In this document: one piece after another, positions 18,138 through 26,557 of the stretch | Layout: each line of letters opens with the position of its first letter | Position numbering within the stretch: position 1 is the stretch's first letter | DNA from: Paenibacillus massiliensis 2301065 = DSM 16942 | GTDB lineage: Bacteria; Bacillota; Bacilli; Paenibacillales; Paenibacillaceae | Reading direction: 5' to 3' | DNA length: 64,000 nucleotides | Assembly: GCF_000377505.1 (NCBI RefSeq) | Contig: NZ_KB898192.1 | Location: 124,001 to 188,000, forward strand | Program-made: the position numbers and the translations under genes | Notes under the pieces: model-generated | Seen by the model: only the letters and a program-made list of their open reading frames with translations | Database searches by the model: none | What the model was told of the DNA's origin: nothing

Positions 18138-19124
18138 TCAAGTACGACGGCGATTCAAAACATAAAAAGTGACTGCAAGCGCCAGCACGAGCACCGTTCC
18201 TTTAATAATGTCATGCGCAAAATACTGTACATTCATCATGGTCAAGCCATTCACCAGCACGCCAATGAGCACAGAGCCAAAGAAGGTACCGATAACATTG
18301 GCCTTCCCCGCCCCCCATACAGAAAAGCCTACGAATACAGCCGCGACAGCCTCCATCAGCAGGGGAGCACCAGCATCAATCTGACCTGAGCCGACACGCG
18401 ATGCATACAAAATCCCGCCGATCGCAGCAAATATACCTGAAGCCACGTAAGCCAGTGTACGCACACGGTTGACCTTGATCCCCGACAATCTTGCAGCTTC
18501 TCTGTTACCGCCAGTGACATACATCTGGCGTCCATACTTCGTATAGGTCAGGAAAATATGGACGAACAGTACAGCAATGATGAGTAACAGGACGGAGATC
18601 GGAATCCCCAGCAGCTTGCCCTGTCCCAGTAACAGAAACCCTGGAGACATGGAGCCTGGAGCCTTACTTCCATCTGGAAATTGCATGTTATTGTAGATGG
18701 TATAGCCCTGTGCGTACGTCTTGTGCAGACCACTGATAATATACATGACCGCAAGAGTCGCCAGCAGATCGGGAATGCGCAGCTTGACGATGAGTAGAGC
18801 GTTCATTAGCCCTACGATAGCACCAATCGCTAGGGAGACAATAATGACGATATATACGGGCTGCTCATACCAGATCATAAGTGTAGCAGCCGCTACCGTC
18901 GTTAGAGATACCGTCGAGCCCACAGACAGATCAAAGCCATCCACGATCTGGGAAAGGGTAACCCCAATGGCCACGAAGGTTACAATCGAAATGGAGCTTA
19001 GAATATCTGTCAAATTGTCATATGTGAAAAAGTACGGTAGTGTGATCGAAAAATAAATGAATACGGCAGCAATAACAATAACAGCCCCGTATCGAAAAGA
19101 TGCGTTTAACCATGTGTCCTTCAT
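18138..19124 (-). CDS. sugar ABC transporter permease (RbsC family)
   Basis: Membrane subunit of a ribose/galactose-type importer. It is 328 residues with eight to ten hydrophobic segments and the family features DLSVGSTVSL near residue 65 and GGNREAARLSGI near residue 200. It follows the ATPase gene by 3 nt. No terminator is obvious at its end, where 200 nt separate it from hbs. The substrate cannot be told from sequence. Confidence 0.93.
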   Translation of the reverse strand: MKDTWLNASFRYGAVIVIAAVFIYFSITLPYFFTYDNLTDILSSISIVTFVAIGVTLSQIVDGFDLSVGSTVSLTTVAAATLMIWYEQPVYIVIIVSLAIGAIVGLMNALLIVKLRIPDLLATLAVMYIISGLHKTYAQGYTIYNNMQFPDGSKAPGSMSPGFLLLGQGKLLGIPISVLLLIIAVLFVHIFLTYTKYGRQMYVTGGNREAARLSGIKVNRVRTLAYVASGIFAAIGGILYASRVGSGQIDAGAPLLMEAVAAVFVGFSVWGAGKANVIGTFFGSVLIGVLVNGLTMMNVQYFAHDIIKGTVLVLALAVTFYVLNRRRT

Positions 19125-19127
19125 GCC

Positions 19128-20639
19128 TTACTCCTCCCTACTGCCGCTTGCATACAGCAGCAGCCGTTCTTGATCCGTCTCACCTCTGGCAAATTCCTTC
19201 ACAATGGCCCCATCGTACATCACGGCAATTCGATCCCCGATTCCTAGGCCTTCTGCAAATTCACAGGTTAGATAGATGACCGCCTTACCAGCAGCGGCCA
19301 GCTCACCGATCAGCTTGAAAATGTCGCTTTTTGCTCCAATATCGACGCCCTTGGTCGGCTCATCAAATACGAACACACTTGCTCCCGTATTAAGCCACTT
19401 GCCGATGGCTACCTTTTGCTGATTGCCACCACTCAAATATTTGACCTCCTGCTGTATAGATGAAATCTTGATTCCAAGGGAAGCGACCAGCTGCTGCCCA
19501 TGAATACGCTCCATCGCGCGATTCACCCATCCGAACGAACTAAGCTGCTTCAGCATTGGTAGACTGAGATTCCGTTCAACAGATTCATCGATCAGAATTC
19601 CCTGCTTGCGCCGCTCCTCTGGAACAGATACAATCCCTTGCTCGATCGCATCAGCAGGCTGCTTCATCCGCACCCTCTGACCAGACAGCGTAATAACTCC
19701 TTCATCTGGTAGGTCCGCACCAGACAGCAGTCGGGACAGCTCGGTTTTCCCAGCTCCTACAAGACCGACTACCGCAAGCACCTCCCCCGTCCGCACCTTT
19801 AGATCGACTCCACGGACCTTGACCCCTTGCTTGAGCCCCTGCGTCTCAAGAACTACATTACCGATAGCCGTATCCGACTTTGGGAACTCCTCCTCAAAGG
19901 TTTTGCCAAGCATGTGCTGCACAATGCCCGCTGTATCTGTATCTTGGGTAAAGCCTGTCCATACCTGCTGCCCATCTCGCATGACCGTGATGCGGTCGCT
20001 GTGCTCCACAACCTCAGGAAGGCGGTGTGTAATGAGAATACAAGCTACCCCTTCCTGCTTGAGCTGATGCATAATCTGGAACAATCGTACAGTCTCGCTC
20101 TGACTTAATGGCGCCGTAGGCTCATCAAAAATAATAACCTTAGCGTCATGAGTTAGGATACGCGCGATCAGCACCATCTGTTTCTCTGCTAGCGCCAGAT
20201 CCGCTGCCTTCTGCTGAAGGTCCAGCTGAATTCCAAGCCGCTGCAGTGCCTGCTCAGCATGCTGTCTCATACCCCTGCCACCGAACCACAGCCCGCTGCC
20301 ACGCGCGGAAAGTTCATCGAGCATGATATTTTCAGCTACTGTGAGCTGAGGCACCAGGACCGAATCAACCTCCTGATACACACAATGAATACCCGCTTGT
20401 TTGGCCTCAAGTGGATCGCGAATGCTCAATATCTGTTCATTCGCAGCAATTGTCCCACTATCAGCGGTATATGCTCCTGATAATACCTTCATAAGCGTGC
20501 TTTTACCTGCACCATTGGCACCGAGCAGTGCATGTATCTCTCCACCACGTACGGAGAAATCCACTCCTTGCAGTGCCGGAACGCCCGAGAACTCTTTAGA
20601 AATTTCTTTCATCGTGAGCTCGTACATCGAATTACCCAA
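19128..20639 (-). CDS. sugar ABC transporter ATP-binding protein (two ABC domains)
   Basis: RbsA/MglA-type ATPase with two nucleotide-binding halves in one chain, about 503 residues. The first half has Walker A GANGAGKST and Walker B VIIFDEPTA. The second has the degenerate Walker A GLVGAGKTE, signature LSGGNQQK and VFVFDEPTKGVD. This asymmetry is normal for the family. The start is uncertain: the TTG at 20639 has AGGAGG 9 nt upstream, while the ATG at 20627 is too far from it and the GTG at 20648 too near. Confidence 0.93.
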   Translation of the reverse strand: MGNSMYELTMKEISKEFSGVPALQGVDFSVRGGEIHALLGANGAGKSTLMKVLSGAYTADSGTIAANEQILSIRDPLEAKQAGIHCVYQEVDSVLVPQLTVAENIMLDELSARGSGLWFGGRGMRQHAEQALQRLGIQLDLQQKAADLALAEKQMVLIARILTHDAKVIIFDEPTAPLSQSETVRLFQIMHQLKQEGVACILITHRLPEVVEHSDRITVMRDGQQVWTGFTQDTDTAGIVQHMLGKTFEEEFPKSDTAIGNVVLETQGLKQGVKVRGVDLKVRTGEVLAVVGLVGAGKTELSRLLSGADLPDEGVITLSGQRVRMKQPADAIEQGIVSVPEERRKQGILIDESVERNLSLPMLKQLSSFGWVNRAMERIHGQQLVASLGIKISSIQQEVKYLSGGNQQKVAIGKWLNTGASVFVFDEPTKGVDIGAKSDIFKLIGELAAAGKAVIYLTCEFAEGLGIGDRIAVMYDGAIVKEFARGETDQERLLLYASGSREE

Positions 20640-20794
20640 GGGGACCACCCTCCTGACTTTAGCCTTACATACAAGAACAGACGCGCCGTAGCGCGCCTGC
20701 CCGAACTTTCTGTACTATCTCATGCTTACGAAAGCCTTCTAACTAGCTATAAAATGCTCCCGTATGACGCCCCAATTCTGGTCACTAGTACGAC

Positions 20795-21877
20795 TTATTG
20801 CGCAGACTCATATTCGCTCATCCAATCCTTCTTGCCCTGCTCACTTTGCCCCCATCCCTCTACATATTGAGAGAGTTCACTGGTGGAGATTTGCTGGTCA
20901 GGAAGGGCATCACGATGCACATACACGGGCTCCAGCACGACCTTCTCCTCCGGGTTGTCTCCATGGAGCTTTTGATATGCGTATCGTACCTGAACTCGGC
21001 CAATATCTGTAGGGTCTACTGCTGCAGAAGCTACCCAAGGATTGCTAGGATCCTGGATCATTTGCAGATCCTCGTCGCTCATATCAATGCCGTAGATCTT
21101 GATCTCATCGCGTCCAGCCTGTTGAATCGCACGTGCAGCCCCTTTAGCGAACTCATCCCAAGCAGCCCATACGGCTGTAATTTCGCCTTTCGGATATTGC
21201 TTCAGGACGGCTTCCATCTTGGCCTGTGTGTCCAATGCCGGGTTTTGGGCGGAACCAAAGGTCGCAATCTCTTTAATGTCTGGATTCTCCTCCAGGAACT
21301 TTGCATAGGACAGCTGTCGACGCTCCATTGGTGCAAAGCCTGCTACCCATACCTTGACAATGTTCCCTTTGCCGCCAATATCCTTCTTCATCTGTTCCAA
21401 TGTCAGCTCGGCCATCTTCTGATCATCCTGTGACAAGACGACAGCTCCTGGCACGTTCACCGCTGCATCGAACACGATTACCGGAATTCCACGTTCTACC
21501 GCCTTCTTCAGACCTGGCTCCAGCAACGCATCACCATGATCTGTCAGAATGGCATCAAATTGCTGTGTAATAGCACTATCCAGCAGCGAAGCCATCTTCG
21601 CTTTATCATTATCTGCTACAAACTTGGTAAGCGTACCCCCGAATTTCTTGACCTCTTCTTCTACCCCCTGCACGTATTGCTGTGAGAAGGTGCCTGTATT
21701 GAATTCCATAATTAGCGCAATTCGCTTGCCTCTCAGATCTCCAGGTTCGGAGGAGCCTGCTGCATTAGAGCTATCCCCGCCCCCGGCAGTCTGTGCGCTT
21801 TGACCGCATGCACTCAGTATAACTACCAGCGCCAGAATCAAGGATAATCCCCATACTTTTCTCTTTGTCTTCAACAT
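20795..21877 (-). CDS. sugar ABC transporter substrate-binding lipoprotein
   Basis: Periplasmic-binding-protein family member (type 1 fold), 360 residues. A signal peptide ends in the lipobox LSAC near residue 20, followed by a Ser/Gly-rich linker. GKRIALIMEF begins the mature domain; AILTDHGDA and GIPVIVFDA resemble the ribose-binding pattern. It is the first gene of a three-gene importer operon (binding protein, ATPase, permease), which has no regulator, kinase or sugar isomerase beside it, so substrate is unknown. Confidence 0.93.
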   Translation of the reverse strand: MLKTKRKVWGLSLILALVVILSACGQSAQTAGGGDSSNAAGSSEPGDLRGKRIALIMEFNTGTFSQQYVQGVEEEVKKFGGTLTKFVADNDKAKMASLLDSAITQQFDAILTDHGDALLEPGLKKAVERGIPVIVFDAAVNVPGAVVLSQDDQKMAELTLEQMKKDIGGKGNIVKVWVAGFAPMERRQLSYAKFLEENPDIKEIATFGSAQNPALDTQAKMEAVLKQYPKGEITAVWAAWDEFAKGAARAIQQAGRDEIKIYGIDMSDEDLQMIQDPSNPWVASAAVDPTDIGRVQVRYAYQKLHGDNPEEKVVLEPVYVHRDALPDQQISTSELSQYVEGWGQSEQGKKDWMSEYESAQ

Positions 21878-21930
21878 CCTTCTGTTCCCCCTCATCCTGC
21901 TTGCCCTACCCTGTAGGTGATTACATATTC

Positions 21931-21946
21931 ATTCATGATTATGAAT
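21931..21946. promoter_or_regulatory. palindrome downstream of the transporter promoter
   Basis: ATTCAT-GATT-ATGAAT is a 6-bp inverted repeat lying 9 nt past the -10 element, an operator-like position. No regulator gene is nearby, so the binding protein is unknown. Confidence 0.4.
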
Positions 21947-21954
21947 TATTAAAT

Positions 21955-21983
21955 AATATATCGCTTTAATCCGACAATGTAAA
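21955..21983 (-). promoter_or_regulatory. sigma-A promoter of the sugar transporter operon
   Basis: TTTACA (21983-21978), exactly 17 nt, then TATATT (21960-21955), in AT-rich DNA about 78 nt before the lipoprotein start. Confidence 0.75.
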
Positions 21984-22057
21984 TAGGTTTTAAAAGTTTA
22001 TTTTTAAAATTCTAACTATTCATAGTTTAGTTTAAAAAAAGTCTGACAAACACAAAC

Positions 22058-22090
22058 AAGGCACCTCCGCCATTGGCTTGAAGGTACCTT
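22058..22090 (-). terminator. terminator of spoIVA
   Basis: AAGGTACCT pairs with AGGTGCCTT (one G-U) around an inner GCCAATGGC, followed by a T/G-rich tract. It lies about 50 nt past the spoIVA stop. Confidence 0.65.
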
Positions 22091-22142
22091 ATCGTTGCCT
22101 CTATTTTCTGTTGCAAATTAGGCGATCTTGCTCAGCATCTGC

Positions 22143-23621
22143 TTAAAGAATAATAGCAATCAGACCGCCAGAACCCTCATTAATAATGCGTCCCAGCGTC
22201 TCTTGCAATTTGTATCTGGCATTGTCCGGCATCATGGCAATCTTCCCCTGAATCCCTTCACGAACAATGGAATGGAGTGAACGACCGAAGATATCCGATT
22301 CCCAGATTTTGATCGGGTCATTCTCAAAGTCCTGCATCAGATAGCGCATCAGTTCCTCGCTCTGCTTCTCGGTACCGATAATCGGAGCGAATTCAGATTC
22401 AACATCCACCCGAATCATATGAATGGAAGGTGCTGTTGCCTTCAGCCTCACCCCAAAACGTGACCCTTGTCGGATCAACTGCGGATCATCCAGAGCCATC
22501 TCAGATAGTGAAGGTGCCGCTATACCATAGCCTGTAGTCTTCACCATCTCCAATGCTTCCGCAAATCGGTCATATTCGCGCTTGGCATGAGAGAAATCCT
22601 GCATCAGCTGCAGCAAGTGGTCTTTTCCACGAATCTCCACACCAACAACCTCGATGAGAATCTGGTCATACAGTTCGTCTGGAGCATACAGGTCAATCTC
22701 AGCGACGCCTTGCCCCATATTCATGCCGCTTAATCCGGCACGGTCAATGAAGTCATATTCCATGAAATGCCCTACGACTCGATCTACATCACGCAATCGC
22801 CGAATGTCCTTCACTGTGTCTCGCACAGAATTCTCATAGTTGTTGCGGAGCCAGTGATTCTCACTCAGGACCATCACCCAGCTTGGAAGATTGACATTCA
22901 CCTCATGCACAGGAAATTCATATAATACCTCGCGAAGTACGCCTGTAACATCATCCTCAGTCATCGTAGCTGCACTGAGTGTCATGACAGGAATATCGTA
23001 CTTGGCTGCCAGTTCACTCCGCAGCTGTAAGGTCTCCTCGCTATTAGGACGAGTGGAGTTAATAACAAGTACGAATGGCTTGCCAACTTCCTTTAGCTCC
23101 TCAATGACTCGCTCCTCTGATTCTACATAAGAGCTGCGAGGAATCTCGGCAATCGTACCGTCCGTCGTAACGACGACGCCAAGCGTCGAGTGCTCCTGAA
23201 TGACCTTACGTGTTCCGATCTCCGCCGCTTCCTGGAATGGAATCGGCTCCTCGAACCATGGTGTAGAAATCATACGCGGGCCGTTCTCATCCTCATAGCC
23301 CTTCGCACCTTCCACAGCATAGCCTACACAGTCCACTAATCGCACGTTTACATCCAGGCCCTCTGCTACACGTATCTGTACAGCATTGTTGGGTACAAAT
23401 TTAGGCTCTGTTGTCATGATTGTCTTGCCCGCGGCACTCTGCGGAAGTTCATCCACTGCGCGCACCCTGTCAGCTTCATTCGCAATATTCGGCAAGACTA
23501 CCGTTTCCATAAAGCGTTTGATAAATGTTGATTTTCCTGTACGAACGGCGCCGACGACTCCCAGATAGATATCTCCCCCGGTGCGCTCGGCAATGTCTTT
23601 AAAAATGTCTACTTTCTCCAA
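22143..23621 (-). CDS. spoIVA: stage IV sporulation protein A (spore coat ATPase)
   Basis: ATP-hydrolysing coat morphogen that polymerises on the forespore surface. A TTG start at 23621 with GAGGAGGGG upstream gives 492 residues, exactly the B. subtilis length. The Walker A GAVRTGKST lies near residue 24, with LVDCVGYAVEGA as the switch region. The C-terminal region ends in GGLIAIIL, the expected anchoring tail. The frame is open to 23768 but the upstream part has no family similarity. A sigma-E-like promoter lies at 23806 to 23835. Confidence 0.97.
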   Translation of the reverse strand: MEKVDIFKDIAERTGGDIYLGVVGAVRTGKSTFIKRFMETVVLPNIANEADRVRAVDELPQSAAGKTIMTTEPKFVPNNAVQIRVAEGLDVNVRLVDCVGYAVEGAKGYEDENGPRMISTPWFEEPIPFQEAAEIGTRKVIQEHSTLGVVVTTDGTIAEIPRSSYVESEERVIEELKEVGKPFVLVINSTRPNSEETLQLRSELAAKYDIPVMTLSAATMTEDDVTGVLREVLYEFPVHEVNVNLPSWVMVLSENHWLRNNYENSVRDTVKDIRRLRDVDRVVGHFMEYDFIDRAGLSGMNMGQGVAEIDLYAPDELYDQILIEVVGVEIRGKDHLLQLMQDFSHAKREYDRFAEALEMVKTTGYGIAAPSLSEMALDDPQLIRQGSRFGVRLKATAPSIHMIRVDVESEFAPIIGTEKQSEELMRYLMQDFENDPIKIWESDIFGRSLHSIVREGIQGKIAMMPDNARYKLQETLGRIINEGSGGLIAIIL

Positions 23622-23805
23622 TGAAATCCCCTCCTCAAGATTCTCCGAAGGAAAAATGCTATAAGAGCATCCGCTTCGTGTTCGATCAGAAGACTTGGTA
23701 CCCAGCTGCGGCAGAGCAAGCCTGGAAGTCGTCCGCCGCCGAGCGTCATGGCTGATAGAATCGGTCATAGCGGCCTACACTCGTACATGCAATTGGACTG
23801 GTATC

Positions 23806-23835
23806 ATCATATGTATCAGGCGGTGAAGATATGAC
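23806..23835 (-). promoter_or_regulatory. candidate sigma-E promoter of spoIVA
   Basis: GTCATATC (23835-23828), 14 nt, CATATGAT (23813-23806) on the minus strand. This is close to the mother-cell sigma-E consensus (GTCATATT and CATACAAT-like). Its position, about 185 nt before the spoIVA start, fits the known sigma-E control of spoIVA. Confidence 0.6.
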
Positions 23836-23977
23836 TGATAACTCTGGCACGAAATCATTCCTCCTCTTCACAAGCCTGTGCTGAACCGCCACAGTCATTA
23901 TATGCACGTGCAGCGCCGAACAGACCTGCATCGGTATGAGTTTTAATATCCATGTCCAGTGAGGCAAACAATTAAGC

Positions 23978-24011
23978 AAAAAAAAAAAAAACGAATCCAT
24001 AACGGATTCGT
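23978..24011 (-). terminator. terminator after the ferredoxin gene
   Basis: CGAATCC and GGATTCG arms with a 5-nt loop, followed on the minus strand by an uninterrupted run of 14 T. It lies 47 nt past the ferredoxin stop. The rest of 23622 to 24057 has the spoIVA leader and no gene I can support. Confidence 0.92.
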
Positions 24012-24057
24012 CTCCAGGTCCACCTTGGCCAAAAGCCAATTCTCTTAAATAATTATT

Positions 24058-24411
24058 TTACCACAGGCTGTCATCGTCTTCCTGCTGCTTCTCCAGTTGT
24101 CTACGTACTGCTGCCTTTAATGGGTCCTCTGGTACAGTGACTACCAGCGAGCCCCAGGCTCTAGCCTGGCAAGACAGACGTTGCCCCTCCTGAAGCAGTG
24201 AATCTAGTTTACGCCTCTCTGCTTCGGTCGGCACGCCTGCAGCCTCAGCCCACTCTGGGGCAATAGTCACCTTACACATCAAACAGGAAGCCTTGGCGTC
24301 ACAGCGTGAGGAAATATGAACAGCAGCCTTGCGCGCGGCTTCCAGAATAGTTGTGCCTGAGCGAACTGCTATACGTTTGCCAGATGGCATAAAGCATACC
24401 TCATGACTCAT
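24058..24411 (-). CDS. 2Fe-2S ferredoxin-like protein
   Basis: Small electron carrier, 117 residues. The cluster ligands are arranged as SSRCDAKASCLMC followed by LSCQAR about 40 residues on, which is the C-X5-C-X2-C...C pattern of adrenodoxin-type ferredoxins. The N-terminal part has the GTTILEAARKA region usual in that fold. The ATG at 24411 is preferred over a GTG at 24423 that directly abuts the GGGAGG. Its redox partner is unknown. It lies 30 nt after the nucleotidyltransferase-like gene, so both are probably co-transcribed. Confidence 0.88.
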   Translation of the reverse strand: MSHEVCFMPSGKRIAVRSGTTILEAARKAAVHISSRCDAKASCLMCKVTIAPEWAEAAGVPTEAERRKLDSLLQEGQRLSCQARAWGSLVVTVPEDPLKAAVRRQLEKQQEDDDSLW

Positions 24412-24441
24412 CAGGATAAGCACCTCCCAGCAAAGCTTGTA

Positions 24442-25050
24442 TTAGAGCCAGTTGAGCAACCGTCTGAGATGATCTACGTGTGCATCAGACCATACATTCC
24501 GTGCTAGCAAGAGCTCCAGCAGGTCTCTATGCTCGTCCGCTTCCGTATTCATGGTTTTGGCAATCGACTGATACCGATCCTCCCTGCCACGCAGGAGATT
24601 GAACAAGAGCTCGTGGGCCAAGGGCATCAGACGGACGGAGTAGTTACTGATCGTTATCCCGGGGGCAGCAGATTGAAGCACCTGTTCAATCTCCACCCGA
24701 TACAGAGAATTTGTCGCGTACACCTCGAAACCTCCGACCAATTCCAAGGTCAAGCCTTCCAGCTCATAATGACTTAGCAGAGATAAATAAGCCTCGCTTC
24801 TGCTCAGCTGTTGCTCGTCCAGGGACCGACCAGGTGCGTGCCCGTGCAGTTGCTTGGCTGCGCGAAGATCAGCATATACATCAATATCATTCGGGGACTT
24901 GTCCAGCTCCACGCCTTGTAGAAGTAAAGAACAACTTCCTCCCAAGAGCCAGCAAGAGGACGAAGATGACCACGCGGCAGCCAGCTGCCGGATGGCTTCA
25001 TGGAGCTGTGGCATCGTGGTCAGCCTCGCAGACAGATCAAGCCTTTTCAT
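24442..25050 (-). CDS. nucleotidyltransferase-fold protein of unknown function
   Basis: 202 residues. LLGGSCSLLLQG followed by SPNDIDVYAD resembles the G-[GS]...D-X-D metal-binding core of minimal nucleotidyltransferases. The C-terminal half is helical and hydrophilic. The start at 25050 has GGTGGAGC about 6 nt upstream. No HEPN partner, which would be expected in a toxin-antitoxin pair, is beside it; the next gene is a ferredoxin. Role unknown. Confidence 0.75.
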   Translation of the reverse strand: MKRLDLSARLTTMPQLHEAIRQLAAAWSSSSSCWLLGGSCSLLLQGVELDKSPNDIDVYADLRAAKQLHGHAPGRSLDEQQLSRSEAYLSLLSHYELEGLTLELVGGFEVYATNSLYRVEIEQVLQSAAPGITISNYSVRLMPLAHELLFNLLRGREDRYQSIAKTMNTEADEHRDLLELLLARNVWSDAHVDHLRRLLNWL

Positions 25051-25111
25051 CTGCGCTCCACCTTTCTTAACCAATGTTCTATTGTTATCGCAGCCTGAAC
25101 GCGGGTTTCAC

Positions 25112-25142
25112 AAAAGCCCACGAACCTAAGAAGTTCGCGGGC
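25112..25142 (-). terminator. terminator of spoVIF
   Basis: GCCCGCGAAC and GTTCGTGGGC form a strong stem with one G-U pair, followed by TTTTG on the minus strand, 22 nt past the stop. Confidence 0.85.
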
Positions 25143-25163
25143 CCCTTGCAGCCAGGCAGCACA

Positions 25164-25439
25164 TTATTTTTTCATCATCATTTTCATCAAGGCTTCCATG
25201 TTGGAAGGATTCATACCGCTCTTCTTGACAGCCTTTACGATATCTTGAATGGTACCTTCCGATACTTGCAACTTAGCCATGGCCGCCACCTGCTTAATCA
25301 ATTGGCGTAGCTGAGCTTCGCTCTGCATCGTCTCCGAATTCACCTTGCTAGCCAGCTTTTTGACGGCGTTCTCGGAAATGCTTTTTCCGCTCTTCTGATT
25401 GATAGCCTTCAGTGCATCCTTTGGAAAGTTCTTGCTCAC
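25164..25439 (-). CDS. spoVIF: stage VI sporulation protein F
   Basis: Small late-sporulation protein needed in B. subtilis for GerE-dependent coat gene expression. It is 91 residues from the GTG at 25439, which has GGAGGGGAG upstream; B. subtilis SpoVIF is a little shorter. Conserved parts read SENAVKKLASKV, QLRQLIKQVA and a C-terminal NMEALMKMMMKK. The frame extends to 25532 without support. It follows gpsA by 71 nt, an order often seen in Paenibacillus. Confidence 0.85.
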   Translation of the reverse strand: MSKNFPKDALKAINQKSGKSISENAVKKLASKVNSETMQSEAQLRQLIKQVAAMAKLQVSEGTIQDIVKAVKKSGMNPSNMEALMKMMMKK

Positions 25440-25510
25440 AGTCTCCCCTCCTCCGACATTGCTCAGATTAGTGTATGAGCTTAGTCTGGAAAAGGTGAAT
25501 GCCCCTGTGA

Positions 25511-26557
25511 TCAGGAATTCCACTGTTCCCAAGTCTTCAAGGGCATAAGTTCCATCTCGGTCTTGGGATCTCGACCCATCAAGGCCTCTACAGCCTCACG
25601 GACATCCTGTCCTTCGAACAGTACTTTGTATAACTGATCCGTGATCGGCATCTGAACGCCAAGCGATACTGCAATGGCATGGGCAGCCTGAGTCGTACGA
25701 ATTCCCTCAATGACCATGCCCATGGTGTGTTGTACTTCCTCTAACGGCATACCCTTACCCAGCATAGAGCCTGCTCTCCAATTACGGCTGTGCTGGCTGG
25801 TTGCTGTTACGACGAGATCACCGATTCCTGCGAGACCAGCAAAAGTGAGCGGATTGGCACCCATCTCCACGCCAGCACGGGTAATCTCTGCGAGTCCTCG
25901 TGTCAGCAGCGCAGCTTTGGCATTATCCCCGAAGCCAAGTCCGTCAGACATTCCTGCACCTAGCGCAATGATGTTCTTGAGTGCACCAGACAGCTCCACA
26001 CCAATGAGATCACGATTGGTATAGACGCGGAAATACGAGTTCATGAACAAATCCTGAGCCCGTTGCGCAGCCTGATCCTCCAAGGAAGCAACGACAACCG
26101 TTGTTGGGCATTTACGAACAACCTCTTCAGCATGACTTGGACCAGACAGCACAACGACATGTCCTTCCTCGCAACCAAGCTCATCAGAGATGACCTGTGA
26201 CATGCGCTTGAGTGTCTCCGTCTCAAAGCCCTTCGTCGCATGAACGATGAGTGTATCTTGCCCAACATGGCGAGCAAGCTCTCGTGACACCTGGCGCATG
26301 GCTGAGGAGGGAGCAACGATGAGGACAGCCTTTGCTCCACTGACCGCCTCCCCCATCTCAGTCGTCGCCCGAATGGCTGGGGACAGCTGTGCGGAAGGAA
26401 GATAGCGGCTATTCGTATGGAGCATGTTGATCTCCTCAGCCTGTTCCGCGTTTCGGGTCCAGATTACAACTTCAGATCCATTGTCGGCCAGAACCGCGGC
26501 CAAAGCAGTTCCCCAACTACCTGCTACCAATACCGCAACCTTTTCCGACTTAGACAC
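25511..26557 (-). CDS. gpsA: NAD(P)-dependent glycerol-3-phosphate dehydrogenase
   Basis: Reduces dihydroxyacetone phosphate to sn-glycerol 3-phosphate for phospholipid synthesis. It is 348 residues from a GTG with AAGGGAGGG upstream. LSGPSHAEEV, the catalytic GALKNIIALGAG lysine region and NPLTFAGLAGIGDL are intact. The dinucleotide-binding loop reads V-A-G-S-W-G at residues 11 to 16, with valine where the family usually has the first glycine of GxGxxG. It overlaps the end of plsY by 8 nt, pairing supply of glycerol 3-phosphate with its acylation. Confidence 0.96.
   Translation of the reverse strand: MSKSEKVAVLVAGSWGTALAAVLADNGSEVVIWTRNAEQAEEINMLHTNSRYLPSAQLSPAIRATTEMGEAVSGAKAVLIVAPSSAMRQVSRELARHVGQDTLIVHATKGFETETLKRMSQVISDELGCEEGHVVVLSGPSHAEEVVRKCPTTVVVASLEDQAAQRAQDLFMNSYFRVYTNRDLIGVELSGALKNIIALGAGMSDGLGFGDNAKAALLTRGLAEITRAGVEMGANPLTFAGLAGIGDLVVTATSQHSRNWRAGSMLGKGMPLEEVQHTMGMVIEGIRTTQAAHAIAVSLGVQMPITDQLYKVLFEGQDVREAVEALMGRDPKTEMELMPLKTWEQWNS

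Noticed and set aside
23746..24039. 97-codon minus-strand frame ending in spoIVA's leader
   Set aside because: It would need to read through the 14-T terminator (giving SFFFFLL), overlaps the sigma-E-like promoter and has no similarity.
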